64,000 nucleotides of DNA from Primula veris (Eukaryota > Streptophyta > Magnoliopsida > Ericales > Primulaceae). The stretch covers positions 5,568,336 through 5,632,335 of the forward strand of contig OY821749.1 of NCBI GenBank assembly GCA_963682055.1, written 5' to 3'. Shown here piece after piece: positions 11,026-23,514 of the stretch (its first letter is position 1; each line of letters begins with the position of its first letter). The notes under the pieces were generated by a model, which had not been told where the DNA came from, ran no database searches, and was given only the letters and a program-made list of their open reading frames with translations. Made by a program: the position numbers and the translations under genes.

Positions 11026-12865
11026 GAGTCTGAACAGATTATGTCTGTGATTTCAAATGACCCTTACACCCCTAATTCCGGTATTATCAATACCACTATC
11101 AAATGGTTTTGCAAATACATTCATCTCGGGTCATTTGTAGTTTGCACCGAACATATAGCCTTGACACAAAATTTTTATATCTAAACACATATTTAGCTTT
11201 TGAAAGACCCCAAAATCATACTAATTTAGTTTTTTCATCATTTAAAACATGGAAAAATTAAGACGCAGGCAAAAACATGAAAATATTTAAAATTTAACTA
11301 TATGCCAAACTTCTTTAAGAATCAGACCAATTAGACAAATTTATTTAGGTTTTGGACCAATTTCACTAAATATAAAAGGTCAAATTCTATTTCTCCCATT
11401 TGCTTGTCTGTCTATAAAAATTCTGCATCAGTGCCATCGTCGTCGTCTCTGGCGAGAGTGGATTTCATTAGTGCATGTCGTTCTCTCTTGTATCTTTCTC
11501 TCTCTCATTTATATGCTCTCTAAGCGGATAGTGTCACCTTTCTCTCTCTATATATATATCTTCCTCTCATTCGATCTGACATAAACGGACAAGGAAACCA
11601 ATACTTAATTAGAAACAAAAGTTGATTGAGCACAATCGAAAAAGTCTAACTCGTTAGCAAAAGTGATCCGAATAAAGGGGAAGAGATTAGAGGCACAAGT
11701 GTTATTCTCGCCTCTAGAGCTATACATAACCCTTAGGTTTTCAGATAATCATTAGCGTATGATTTGTTTTTCTTATTAACTTGTTAGTGAGGATCAAATA
11801 CTATTATATTTACCTATTTTATAAGAGTCGAAGCCAGCACCTACTAATTGAATATATGGGTTCTAGTCTACTAGGTAGGTTGCATAACCTTTGTTATACT
11901 TATGCTTACGCTTGTTGTTGGCTTTCTAACATTTGGCAACCTTTTAATATGCCTCAATTGAATTTTCCTCCGCTACTGAGGACTAATACATAATAATTAA
12001 TAATATTGATGGTTATTAGTTTTTTCAGACAAACACATTGTGAAGCATGTGAAATTTCTAGGTTTATTGTGCCTCCAAAACTTGGTAACCAGCTTGCTTA
12101 ACCAGTTTGTTTACTACTGTAGTGGTCCTTTTACTTTGTTTCTCGATTAAACTTGGTCTTTTTTACTCCCAACTATACATTTATATGCTCCATGACTTCA
12201 TTCCTATCTCAAATGTTTAATCTTTATAAATTGACATACCGAATTGTGGCTTTGGAAACTATACAAAACAATAAGATTACAAAACTTTTTTGAAATAATC
12301 ACTAAATCGAATTGTGGCTCCATGACTTCATTCCTAATCTCAAAAGTTTAATCTTTACAAAAGCTTTCTTACAGTTCTAATTTGTCATCGTTGGTTTAGT
12401 AATTACCACATACATTAAAAGTCTGTTGATTACTAAAAAAAACTGTAGATAAGTTCCAATTAATATGATTAACCAAAGTATATGGTCACATTTATAGTTT
12501 ATATATCGTATTTTAAGATTTAAAGTCCTTAAAAGAACAATAGCTTGTAAATCTCACTATATGTTTAGGAATGGGGGAACCTAGCCACGATCCCACAATT
12601 TTCTACAAATGTGATTTTTTTAGTTATTTACCATGTATATATCATTGTTATTATTTATTTAAAATAGTGCTTTGGCACCCATCACAAGTCATTATATAAT
12701 ATATTTTTTTTTATGTAAATTCGGCATTCACAGTCTGTAGCTTCTAGAGTCTATTGCGTTTCATGTATTTCGATATTTCGGTTTTGAAACACACAATTAT
12801 CATTATGTTAATGATCAAAGCACATGTTTAACTTCATCCCGATGAAAACACTCATCGACCCTTGG
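11026..12865. other. Intergenic; possible promoter near 11.4 kb
   Basis: No coding region is supported. GTCTATAAAAATTC near 11410 followed by CT-rich sequence (11480-11570) resembles a plant promoter and leader, but no exon with a recognisable protein follows. It may serve a non-coding transcript or be a relic. Confidence 0.35.
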
Positions 12866-12907
12866 ACAGTTAGAGACGGAATCAGAATTTCGGTTAAGCG
12901 GGGACAA

Positions 12908-12913
12908 AATATA

Positions 12914-12944
<31 letters not shown>
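12908..12944. repeat. (AT)n microsatellite
   Basis: A run of alternating AT inside the inverted dispersed repeat. Confidence 0.85.
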
Positions 12945-13176
12945 GAGATAAGCGTTTTGCAAATGATGTTCTCAATTGAACGATGACAATAAAGAATCAA
13001 TTGCATTATATTAAATTCAGACCATGTAGTTTATTTATATTTAGTACAACTACAAGATGTACTATTGATTTTAAATTTCAATATTTATAAAGATTTTGAG
13101 AAATTTTACAATGTTTATAGACTATTTTTTTTTGTAAAAATGAAACACACAAAAAATGTTCTTATCACAATATATA

Positions 13177-13413
13177 CTCCATCCGTTATCATTTAATTGT
13201 TCACTACGAAATTACGTGCAATTTTGACCGGCTTATAACTTGTATCAAAATTGTCAAAATAATTTTTTTTTTTAAATCTAATCATAAAATTTAACATTTG
13301 AACTATATGATCAACTTTTAAAAATTTTCATTCCGACAATTTTGATACAAGTTCTTGCCCGGTCAAAATTGCACGTAGTTTCGTAATGGACAATTAAATG
13401 GGAACGGATGAAG
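13177..13413. mobile_element. Stowaway-like MITE, 237 bp
   Basis: Starts CTCCATCCGTTATCATT and ends with the inverse of CTTCATCCGTTCCCATT, flanked by TA on both sides (13175-13176 and 13414-13415). Long complementary arms (CAATTTTGATACAAGTT and its inverse) meet near the middle. This is the terminal pattern of Stowaway (Tc1/mariner-type) MITEs. It is inserted in the dispersed repeat at 12866-13510, so it is the younger of the two. Relatives lie at 19440-19675 and 48221-48390. Confidence 0.8.
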
Positions 13414-13559
13414 TAATACACAGATAATAGTACCAATGTAATATTTTTACAAAAAGCCAAAATATGATAATTTCTCATGTGCAGATTCGAACCAACAAAC
13501 AAACATCACATAAAAAATTCTGATTTTAACATTAAACAATTATGCTACATTAGACTTTT

Positions 13560-15394
13560 ATTAACAAATACATATAAAATAATAATTTTTCAAATTAAAG
13601 CGGGACTCACTAGATATATAGTTATATAGTCCTACTAGTGATTCTAAAATAATATAACGGAAACTGAAGACAACTTCACTATAGTTTGGGTAATAATTAT
13701 TTGGAACGTGGTAAATTATGACAATAAGATTGAAGTATGGGTTAAAAAAGGTTACTATTGTAAATGATATCAATTTTGGAGAATAATTTAACACGTTATG
13801 TTATTTTATACTTTACTGAGTTTTTTGTTATATTAGCGTGGTATAAATTACAAACCTTTCACTTGCCACTTCATTGCATTTGGTAATTTTTATTACAAAA
13901 AGTGTAAGGCTGGTTTCGAGAGTCTCCATAAACATATAAGAATACATATCGTGAATGATTTATAGCTAGGGAACCCAGTTTCACTATAATTTACCAATGC
14001 CCAAGACATGTGACTTTAATTATATGTTTATATACCAAGTTAAATGATATTCGAACCTGCATTTCAAAAAAACAGTAATAAAAATGTGTTCTGTGATACT
14101 TCCAAAACAATTTATACACACACACGGTACAGTCGATAGGTTCTCAAAACTAGTGATCAAAGGAAAAACCAAATATATATAGTATCAAAAATGATTTTCC
14201 TTTCCAAATAAGTTGCTGAATCTTTTATCCCACTGTGTGTTGTACTGTGCAACTTTACTTACGAAGCAACGCGTAGATAATGTAGCAAAAAAGTTAAAAA
14301 GAAGAATTGAAACACGTATTGGTGGATGGACTATGCAAATATATAAATTAATAATGAAATTTCCAAAAGACCAAAGAACTTTCATAGATGTTTCCTCGTT
14401 TGATGCTACAATTATAAAGTCCAAATACCTGAAATGACCATAACATTTCCATGGTGATTAGGCTTATTTTGTTCCTAGTGGTGCTATCTACGCGATTCAT
14501 TGTGTATAAAAGGGACGGTACATATATTTTAATGAGAAACAACATATCATTTGACTTGTTCACTAAGAAAAACAAAAAAAGTGATTCACTTTTTTAAAGA
14601 TACAATACAACAAAACTGAAAAAGTAAATCAGGGTTACATAATTAATGCCAATGAAGTAGCACCAAAAGAACATGCGCAAGTGTGAATGCGAAGAATTGT
14701 TATATAATTCAGAATTATTAGTCTTCAAAGAAATTTGTGGATGTTTCAAAGAAATTAAGTTCATAGAGTCCAGAGTATATTTTGAGACTAGTTTATTATA
14801 ATGTTTATATCTTTATATTATTCCTTACTATTAACATGCTTCTGAGTTGATAATTTTTTCAACATTGGATTTATATAACGCAATTGTATAATGTGGGAAG
14901 ATAAATTTTGTTTGGAACAAATTTGACAATGTAATTTTCTTTGGTCCATCTTTCAACTTCTCATGTTTTATACTAGTACTAGAAAAGGTAACTGAAAAAT
15001 ACAATATGTTGAAATTTTAATATTAATCTCTATAAATTTCCTAAAATCACGATATAGCTATATGTTTCTTCCTGTTCCTAGTTCAAAAGTTTTGGTTAGA
15101 TTATATAAACTCCGATAATAGTCACAGCAGGAAAATTACATCCTAAAGTACAATTTGTGACTTCGATCATAGTTCGATGGTATAGGGAAAGCTTCTTATG
15201 TACTCTTAGTTTACTATTCAATGACTGACTTAGCATTTAAACGGTTTTGAATTTTTATAAGTTGACAGGGACTTCGTTTTTTCAAAGTAAACAATCTATG
15301 TACTCCATCTATTTATTTACTAGTATTTTTCTTTCAAAAGAACCTTTCATGGGAGGTGTCAGTTTTGAACTTTGTTGGTGAATTGATTATTGTT
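13560..15394. other. Intergenic, nothing recognised
   Basis: AT-rich sequence without a convincing gene or classifiable repeat. Confidence 0.5.
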
Positions 15395-15539
15395 ATTAAT
15401 TACTTCCTTCATCCCAAATAAATGTGATGTTTTCCATTTTGAAGCATCCCAAAAATGAAAACACATCAAATTCACACTTATATTTAATCTCGTATTATAA
15501 GTAAGAAATAGTTTTTTTAAAATTTATTTTATGAATTTT

Positions 15540-16215
15540 TTTTGTTAAATTTTCAATGAAATTTTTTCAAATTTATAAATATCACAATTTACCAATCATG
15601 ACACTTATTTCTCGATGTATGAATCATGTTATAACTCCTATATTTTTGCTCTTCGAAGAAAGGAAAAGGAAAAGAGAAATGAAAATAAACTTGACATGAC
15701 TTTGTAGACTACACAAGGAAAGAACTCTAAATAGTTGTTAAAATAAGAGTACTGTCTAAAGATTCATTTTTTTTTTTAATCTTGAGTGAAATGGTTCAAA
15801 TTTTTAAATAATACAGTTTTAAAATCATGACACTTATTTCAAGAAAGATAGATTATGTTATTTCCTCCGTCTCAAAAAGATGGTGTCAATTGATTTTTTA
15901 TTTTTCTAAAATTATGTTGCGTTTCCATTCACATGTGATATTTGTGGCTTAATTTTCAAATATACTCCTATTAAATGAACATTGATATCAACTAATTTTA
16001 AATATTAATATTAGTCAACTAATTTTAACATTAATATTAGTCAAAGGTTAATTTAGTAAAATTGTAAAATATTAATTATACTAACCAAATTTTCATCATA
16101 TAGATAAAAATACAAATCGGACCAATTTTTTTTAACGGATGGAGTATATAAAAACAAATCGTTTGCTCTTCAAAGAAGCAAAAGGAAAAGAGAAATGAAA
16201 ATAAACTTGAATAAG
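15540..16215 (+). repeat. Diverged tandem duplication upstream of the TPP promoter
   Basis: The segment around 15580-15705 (ATCATGACACTTATTTC ... AAAGAGAAATGAAAATAAAC) recurs at about 15810-16210 with the same block order. The second copy is split by a MITE at 15861-16144. The end blocks at 15660-15692 and 16175-16207 share AAAAGAGAAATGAAAATAAA. Confidence 0.65.
15861..16144. mobile_element. Stowaway-like MITE, about 284 bp
   Basis: The left end TTTCCTCCGTCTCAAAAA and right end AACGGATGGAG are inverted relatives of the CTCCCTCCGT Stowaway terminus, flanked by TA dinucleotides. It sits in the second copy of a tandem duplication, about 250 bp before the TPP TATA box. Confidence 0.65.
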
Positions 16216-16398
16216 GGTATTGTCGAAAGTTTCAATATGTGAAATAAGAAAATTGTACTATATGATATGATCAATTGAATCCTCCAATTAATATAAAAAG
16301 GTTTTCTTTGAGCAAGATTCCAATTTTAATTTAATTAAATACGTTGGGACATTAAAAACTTTAACCAAAATTTTCAACCACCCAAATACTCCTAACTC

Positions 16399-16406
16399 TA
16401 TAAATA
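16399..16406 (+). promoter_or_regulatory. Likely TATA box of the TPP gene
   Basis: TATAAATA, followed about 30 bp later by a CT-rich leader. No other TATA-like motif with this context lies between here and the TPP coding start, so it is the best candidate core promoter. Confidence 0.5.
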
Positions 16407-16429
16407 CTACCTTTTCCCTCAACCATCAT

Positions 16430-16544
16430 CTCTCTCTCTCTCACCTTCTGAATATAGTTTTTCGCTCTAAATTTATTTCATTTAGCTCTATCAAGCTTTT
16501 TTATTAACAGCTTTGTACATTGCCATCTGCTCTTCAGACGATCT
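16430..16544 (+). other. Likely TPP 5' untranslated leader exon
   Basis: CT-rich sequence ending at a good plant donor, GATCT/GTGAGT (GT at 16545). The matching acceptor would be TGTAG at 20694-20698, one base before the TPP ATG. The pairing is inferred from position and consensus only. Confidence 0.45.
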
Positions 16545-19500
16545 GTGAGTACTCCTTTTATATATCCTGTATTTTCTTTTCATATATTCATATTAAGAAA
16601 TAACGTTCTATCCCCTTGTAAATACATAGAAAAACTGTAAATTAGATGTATAAACAAAAATAAATCTGTAATCTGGCCCAATTTCGGGTAGTTTCCCACA
16701 TTTGTTTGATTTTTGATTAGTGTTCTTGATATAACGGATGATATTTAATTTTCAGTTATAATTTCCAAAATTATTCAAGATCTGCATGAATAAAGGGTGG
16801 CCACCTTTTATTGTACCTAAATACTTTTTCGGTTATATATAAATGGCCTGGTCCTCCCCATAAAAATAACAGTATTTATAATTCATGATACAAAATTACT
16901 AGCTAATTTTAGCTCTCAAAAAACAAATAAGGGTTTGGTCCAAATGCTAATGACACGTCTAAAAAGACGTGACAGTGGTGTGGGGTGATGTGAACAGTAA
17001 ACCTTTGAAAAAAAACGGTTGGTGTTCGTTTCTAGTTAGTGCTACTATAAGTGTACGGTCACGATAAGCGCGTGCAGATCTTATGCGTGTATTCAGGTTT
17101 TTTTACAATTCTGCTTTGAATATTTTAAAGTTTTATTTGGTCCTTTTACATCTAATATAGAATTTGATAGTCTCTCAGCTTTGGAAATGAAACGTAGAAG
17201 GTTTCAATTTGATTTATTTTATAGTACTAGCATTTTGTCAGAAGCAACATCAATAAATGAAAACTTATATAAAAACTCTTATGTTTTTTGTTTTGTTTTT
17301 TCTATTAAGATTTAGAACAGTGATGGAACTAGCTAGGAAACCTAAAATGGAGAGGAAGAAAATTTGATTTTATTGTTTTTCATATTACGAGAGATCGTAT
17401 AAAATGTTTATCGGAATGTGAACCGATATTCGCCTTGATCGTCTCCACCTAAAAGCACATCTATGACTTTTTGACCTCAAACAACAAATTTTTTTTTTTG
17501 AGTCCGACAGCCCATTTTATCTTTTATCTCAAAAAATGGATAGCCTGAGAATATCATAAACAATGACTTGGTTTTTAGCATTAGGATGACTTTCCGATAC
17601 ACATCAAATTACTAGATATGTAATTGCATTAATTTCCGAGTTTCAGTTACTTTTTGCCGATTCGATAAAAATATAACAAAAAATAGGAGTACTTTTTGTA
17701 AAAAGTTGCTAAGAGTATCTTTTTGGTGCAATTAACCTTAAAATCACCTTTGAGTTAGAATATGTTTACCATTACTTTTGTGCTAAATGACAATATCCAC
17801 GTGTCGTTAGGTCAGGAACGTGTTTGACTGGGCCCCTTTATATAGGAATTGTTTTGTTTGACCCACTAAAACTACAAACCATGTGTGTGCACTCGTTCAT
17901 GAGATTAAATTCATGGAAAATCAACGGCCCTGATCATTTCTTTGTCGGTCAATATGACACGTGTACGGTTGTTATCCATTGTCTGCTTTAATCAGTTTTT
18001 TTTTTTATAGGTTTTCCAGTTTTATGTCAATTTCAGATGCTATTTGCCCATTTATGTAACCTCCATACAAAAGAACAAACGTAAGTACATACGTATATTA
18101 TGCATAAAGATTTGTTTAGTGCTTTAAGAAAAAAAAATTGTTCACTGTTAATATTTTATTTCAAGTTATTGGGGGAGATTTTAGTGGTTTCATTTTCAGC
18201 AAATTTAACATACTTTTTTGTTCAGATAATTATTAATTCTTACTTCTAAATAACTGGTTTACGCCACAGTGTGATATCACTAAGAGTAACATTTTCGTTT
18301 AGTATAATTTGTTTAACTTATTTAGAAAAAACACAAGTGATAAATGTTTATTTCACCTTGATAATATGGATACTGTCAATTTTTTTTCAAATAGTGTCAA
18401 ACTATTAATTTAAATTACAGTGCAAAGTTTATTTTGGCACTATATTTGCCCAAAATACAGTCTATATTTAGCTATATATAATGTCAAATAGAAATTTTGA
18501 ACTATTATTAAATAACAAGATTTGAAAACTATTTGATAGCTTTTAAGTGAAATAAAGATTAGGAAAATTTATTTTTTGATAAATAACCTCCCAATCATGT
18601 ATCGAATTGAAACACCCCCATTAGACTATCTTTGAACCCTTTTGGTGTAAAATTTATCTTCGCAGACAGATAGAAATTTTATATATTTTTCAAATCTATG
18701 TGGTTAATTGAAAAACGAATATTCTATACGGCAAATCTCTTTTAAGAGGATATTTTAAGAAAACAATAAAAAATATAAATAAATGATGGGAAAACCCCAT
18801 ATACATAGAAGAAGTTCAACGGAATGAAAAAGTAACATTAACAATCAAAAGTATTTTAAAATAAATCTTGATGATAAATCATCAAGTTTTCTTATTGACA
18901 CATATAGATCATTTATATATTTTAATAACCTGTTATCTTGAATTCTGATTAAGTTAATTCGACCAATGTAAAAAGTCAAGTTATTATATTTTTGGATATT
19001 AAGAGCAATTTCTGGTTGTGACTTGTGTGGGTGCAGTTACATCTTGTGACTTTTGTGGGTGTAGTTACTTCTTGTGACTTTTGTCGGCCGTGTCGGTTAA
19101 ATCAGTTTGAAATGCGTCCAACAACTAAAATAATGACAAACAAAACTGTATAGTATATTAGTCCTAATGTAGGTTGAGTCATTAATTTGCATATTTTAAT
19201 TTATCATCTCCATGCACTTCTTGGCAAATATATGCAGATTCTTAATAGCGACGTTTTTCTTAAACTAACCGTCTTTGTCTTTTGAAAATAATTGCTTCAA
19301 CGATTTCTTAACACTTGTTGTACCATGACTCAGATTGACTTGTACTTTGATTATGACATGCTTTTTTTTAAATCAAAGCCACTTTTTCTTATTCACTTCT
19401 TACCGAATTGAAAGCTATTGGAGCAAATATATTTTCTATAGTCCCTCACTTCCATTTAATTGTTCAATTTAATTGTGATTATAAAATTATGTGTAATTTT

Positions 19501-20698
19501 AATCGATTTATGATTTGTATCAAAATTGTCCAAATGATATTTTTTTTAAAATATAATCATAAAATTTAACATTTGAACTATATATATGATCAAATTTTGA
19601 AAATTTCATTTCGACAATTTTGATACAAGTTTTTGACCGATCAAAATTGCACGTAGTTTCATAATGGACAATTACATACCAAGAATATAAAAATTCATCA
19701 TTGGGAAAAAAGAGTCACATGACTAACAGTTCCTTTGGTTTAGTAAACAGTTAATTCTCGCTATAGATACGTATGAACTTCATGTTGGTGAGTATAAAGT
19801 GTCAACACTGAAGCCAAGTACAGTATGAGTTTTGAGAACTTCTTTTAGTTTGTCAACACTGAAGCTAAGTACAATATGTGATGTACAAAGTTGTAAAGTA
19901 ACTTTTCCCCACCAAAACTATTAAAGTAATAATAGGGTGATGTGAAAAGATGAAAACCTTTCATAATTTGAAATATATTTATATTAGTATGTAATTTTAA
20001 TTAATGAAAATATATGTAACCTAGCATACTCTACAGTTTACACAAAACTCAGCTGTTTTCCCAATCAAAATATGTTTTCTGATGCTATAGCCTATATATA
20101 CATGATTGGATTAACATTATGGTGCTCATATTGATCTCAGGAAAGTAATTTTTTGCCACATTGGTTGTTGAATATATGTGGGTCACCCTGAGCTACAGAC
20201 TTAATTAACAATATTTCACCAAGTGATAACTTTTTTGTTTTACACGTTTCTTGTTTGATCACTTGCTTTTTTTCTCTTTATGTACGTGGTTTTTAATTAA
20301 ACAGTTTGTGAACATTTTTTGAATAGACGCCATAAAACTATACTTTTGTCCTACGTACCAAACCAACCTTTCCAAGAGGTGAGTACGAATGTACAATATT
20401 AGCAAGAACTTTTATTAAGATAAAGAAGGGTCACAATTCATTTTATTTGGGTTTTACCTCTTAATGTGTATGTATGTACAATTAGTATTAAATATATTCC
20501 TAGGAAAGTAACAGTGATTACATTGGAACTTTGTAGTTTTCTGTACACATATATTCCCCTTTCATTGTACTGATTGTCGTATTCAATCAAACTAGTTAAG
20601 AGTAATAACCACATACATACCCCCCAAAAAATAAAGCAAAAACTGTAATGGTGTTTTTGATTTCTTGTTTTTGATTTTATCTTATATGTAAAATGTAG
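16545..20698 (+). other. Probable 4.15-kb leader intron of TPP
   Basis: No coding region is visible. The stretch is AT-rich and contains a decayed Stowaway-like MITE at 19440-19675. Several ACGTG cores (for example CCACGTGTC near 17798 and GACACGTGTAC near 17956) resemble ABRE/G-box sites, but this is motif-level evidence only. Confidence 0.4.
19440..19675. mobile_element. Stowaway-like MITE, decayed copy
   Basis: Matches the MITE at 13177-13413 in both arms (TTGTATCAAAATTGTC and its inverse, TTTAATTGTTCAAT near the left end). The terminal 10 bp are degraded. Confidence 0.65.
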
Positions 20699-20699
20699 A

Positions 20700-22996
20700 A
20701 TGACAGGAAGCTTTGCCAAGCAAATATACAGGGCATTGGGACTTGAAAGATGGATTTTATCAAATGAAGAGGAAATTGAGGCCATCTCAAAAGCAAGGCA
20801 TGATAAGAGCCCTTACGATCTTACTACTAACCAATCCAAAGCTGCTCTGCCAGATTATAACACTTGGCTTGTAAGTCCCAATTTTTTCCAATATAATTGT
20901 CGTTTAACTGAAGCTTTTAGGAAGATTAATTTATAGACTGCGAAAGAAGATGAGTTCATCCAGCTTAAAATTTGTAGCTTTTCAGGTCTAAAATAGTAAA
21001 ATTCAGATTCAATCAAATGCATTGCTGCTTTTAAACAAGAAGGCAAATAAGCTGAGATTACTGCTACAAGTTCAGCTAGTTTCCCTTAACACATGTCATT
21101 AGCTAATAATTGTTTCATGATATATATAAATAAAACAGAATGAACACCCTTGTGCATTGAGTTGTTTCGAAGACATGATGAGCCTGGCTAAGGGGAAGAA
21201 AATAGTTGTGTTTTTGGATTACGATGGAACACTATCCCCGATTGTAAACGACCCTGATAGTGCTTTTATGTCTGACCAAGTACGTTTTAGTTGCTCCGTG
21301 ACATTTGTTAGCACTTGTTTAAGTAAAAGAGCTGATTTTTTAGTTCAATGAATAAAAAATGTGCAGATGCGCTATGCGGTGCGTGAAGTAGCTAATTTTT
21401 TTCCAACAGCTATAATTAGCGGCAGGAGCAGGGATAAGGTGCAGATAATGTTACTATATTTCTTTTATGCTTATAGTTAAATTCAATTTTGGCAACCTTT
21501 AAGTCAATGGTGCTGTTAGTAACACTTGGATACTTTCAGTACATTTTTTCGATGTTCTTTTATAATTTAGTTTATCTTTCTTGTCTAGGTTTATGGTTTT
21601 GTAAAATTAGATGAAGTATACTACGCTGGGAGTCATGGCATGGACATTAGAGGTCCACCATGTCAGCTGAAGTCTTCTAAGGCCAAGTACCGGAGCAATG
21701 TCCTTGCTAAAAAGGTTAGTTGATCAAGAAGTGTTTGTTTTAAGTTTCTCTACTTTTTTCTGGGTTGGGAATCTTGTAGCTAAGGTGATGATATACTTGA
21801 CATTTTCCAAGTCAAAAATATATATTTCTTACCTATTCTAACATACTCCTATAAAAGAATACTTATAAAAGAATAAGAACTAAGAAGCATAAGTTTTTAC
21901 CCTAATAAAAGAATACACATATACTTATAAGATGTAATTGTTATCTTCCAACCTGCTAAGGAGTTTTGTATTGCAGGAGGATGAAATTGTTATCTTCCAA
22001 CCTGCTAAGGAATTTTTGCCTGCTATTGAAGAGGTAAAATCGTATTCATTTAAACATTTTTATTAATAAGAAAAGTTTTTATAATTCCTATATATTCAGC
22101 TATTTTATATACTATGCAGCGTAATCTAATTTACTATTACACTTGAATTTCTTATTAAGTTTCAACTTTTTCTCAACAGATGTTAAATGTGTTGGAAGAG
22201 GAAACCTCTGTCATACAAGGTGTTCTCATAGAAGACAACAGATTTTGTATTTCGGTGCATTATCGTCACGTACAGTCAGAGGTAACTTTGACGGTCCAAC
22301 ATCAGGCTTATTTTTGTAACTTTCTGGTTAATAAGTGGACCGCTAATATATTTTGAGAGAAACGAGATTTTTCAAGCCTAAAAATCTAGTTTTTTCAGGA
22401 CAGAACAAAAAAAAAAACAATGGCAACCTTTCAAGGCTTTGATCTCCCTTTTTTCTTTCCGAGGTTTATGAAAGTTCAATTTTTTGCAGGACTTTAGCAC
22501 TTTATTAGTGAAAGTACAAAATGTTCTTTCAAATTACCCGAACTTCCACATGACAAAGGGTAAAAAAGTGTTGGAAATCAGGCCCTCGATTAAATGGAAT
22601 AAGGGAAATGCTTTAGAATATCTACTAGATACTCTCGGGTTTGCAAGCTCTAATGATGACGTATTACCGATATATATTGGAGATGATCGCACAGATGAAG
22701 ATGCTTTCAAGGTAATGACAATATATACTCATTGACTCAAATATCAATATTTCACACATTTTAGGAAATTATATGTCCACTTTTATATTTTAGGTCCAAA
22801 TTAATTTTCTAATCATTGTATTTTTCTTTGTAAACTAATGAAGGTTATACGGAATAGAGGAGTAGGGTACCCAATCATCGTATCGTCTACACCAAGGGAA
22901 ACTATGGCCTCATACTCTCTCCGTGACCCATCAGAAGTGATGTCCTTTCTGTTATGTTTGGCTAGATCAAGATATAATAATTGTGTTATAAGTTAA
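20700..22996 (+). CDS. TPP: Trehalose-6-phosphate phosphatase (8 coding exons, 347 aa)
   Basis: Dephosphorylates trehalose 6-phosphate to trehalose, lowering a sugar signal in plants. Exons: 20700-20870, 21139-21279, 21367-21438, 21589-21714, 21977-22033, 22180-22281, 22490-22711 and 22844-22996; all introns are GT-AG and all exons join in frame on codon boundaries. It is a HAD-superfamily enzyme: motif I DYDGT at residues 84-88 (nucleophile Asp84, acid/base Asp86), ISGRSRDK at 121-128, [10 protein letters not shown] in exon 4, and the terminal acidic motif GDDRTDED at 287-294. The C-terminal [10 protein letters not shown] is family-typical. The length is slightly below the usual 360-390, mainly from a short N terminus ([13 protein letters not shown]...). 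The start follows a splice acceptor by one base. No broken residue was seen. It most resembles plant class-II TPPs; the subfamily was not resolved. Confidence 0.93.
21931..21970 (+). repeat. Partial duplicate of TPP exon 5 inside intron 4
   Basis: About 39 bases starting GATGTAATTGTTATCTTCC repeat the beginning of exon 5 (from 21980, GATGAAATTGTTATCTTCC) 49 bp upstream, with only a few differences. The intronic copy would read ATG TAA in the matching frame, so it cannot be used as coding sequence. The intact acceptor TTGCAG at 21971-21976 lies between the copies. Confidence 0.85.
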
Positions 22997-23514
22997 TTCT
23001 CGTTTACTAGGTCGCGTTTTTGCAAGACCTTAGTATACGAGTTTTGGGTTTGGATCATATGTTTTCTTGTACATATTTCATAAGAAAAAGGTCTTCCGAA
23101 GGGATGTGGGTATAAAATCAAAGTAGAATTTAAGAGGTTTAACTTAAATTCTTGGGTTCTAGTTTTACAATTAAGAAGCTGGCGCTTTTTAAAGCCGCTC
23201 AAGTGTAATTCCTTTTATATAGAGGGAGAAGATATATTTGCAGTTTGCATGTAAATATAAACTATGGTTTTCATTAACCTAAGTTAGAAGTTGTCATTTC
23301 CCATTTGTGCTTATAAATTTTTATTTTATTGTTCGTATGGATTTTTATAGTGTTTATTTGTACACTTCATAATTTTTCTTTCATCCAAGTGAAACGGAAC
23401 CCTTGAAAACTGAAACTCCCTACAATTTCACTTTACAAATGTACAGATTAGTGTGGAGTGATGTGGAGTGATATGTTTTACAATTGGATTTTACAAATGT
23501 ACAACTTTCTTGTA
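22997..23514 (+). other. TPP 3' flank
   Basis: Probably holds the TPP 3' untranslated region. No other feature was recognised before the LTR relic starts near 23515. Confidence 0.45.

Larger units (their letters stand above)
12866..13510 (-). repeat. Dispersed repeat with GGGCGGAG-type ends, inverted copy 2
   Basis: The reverse complement of this segment matches 10480-11000 over most of its length, with shared blocks around the B-box-like GGTTCGAATCT and the sequence near CAATTGAACGATGACAATAA. It is interrupted by a Stowaway MITE at 13177-13413 and by an (AT)n tract at about 12908-12944. Confidence 0.6.

Noticed and set aside
22712..22735. TPP ending shortly after [11 protein letters not shown]
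   Set aside because: A donor GTAATG follows AAG at 22711 and the next exon (22844-22996) supplies the family C terminus [10 protein letters not shown].
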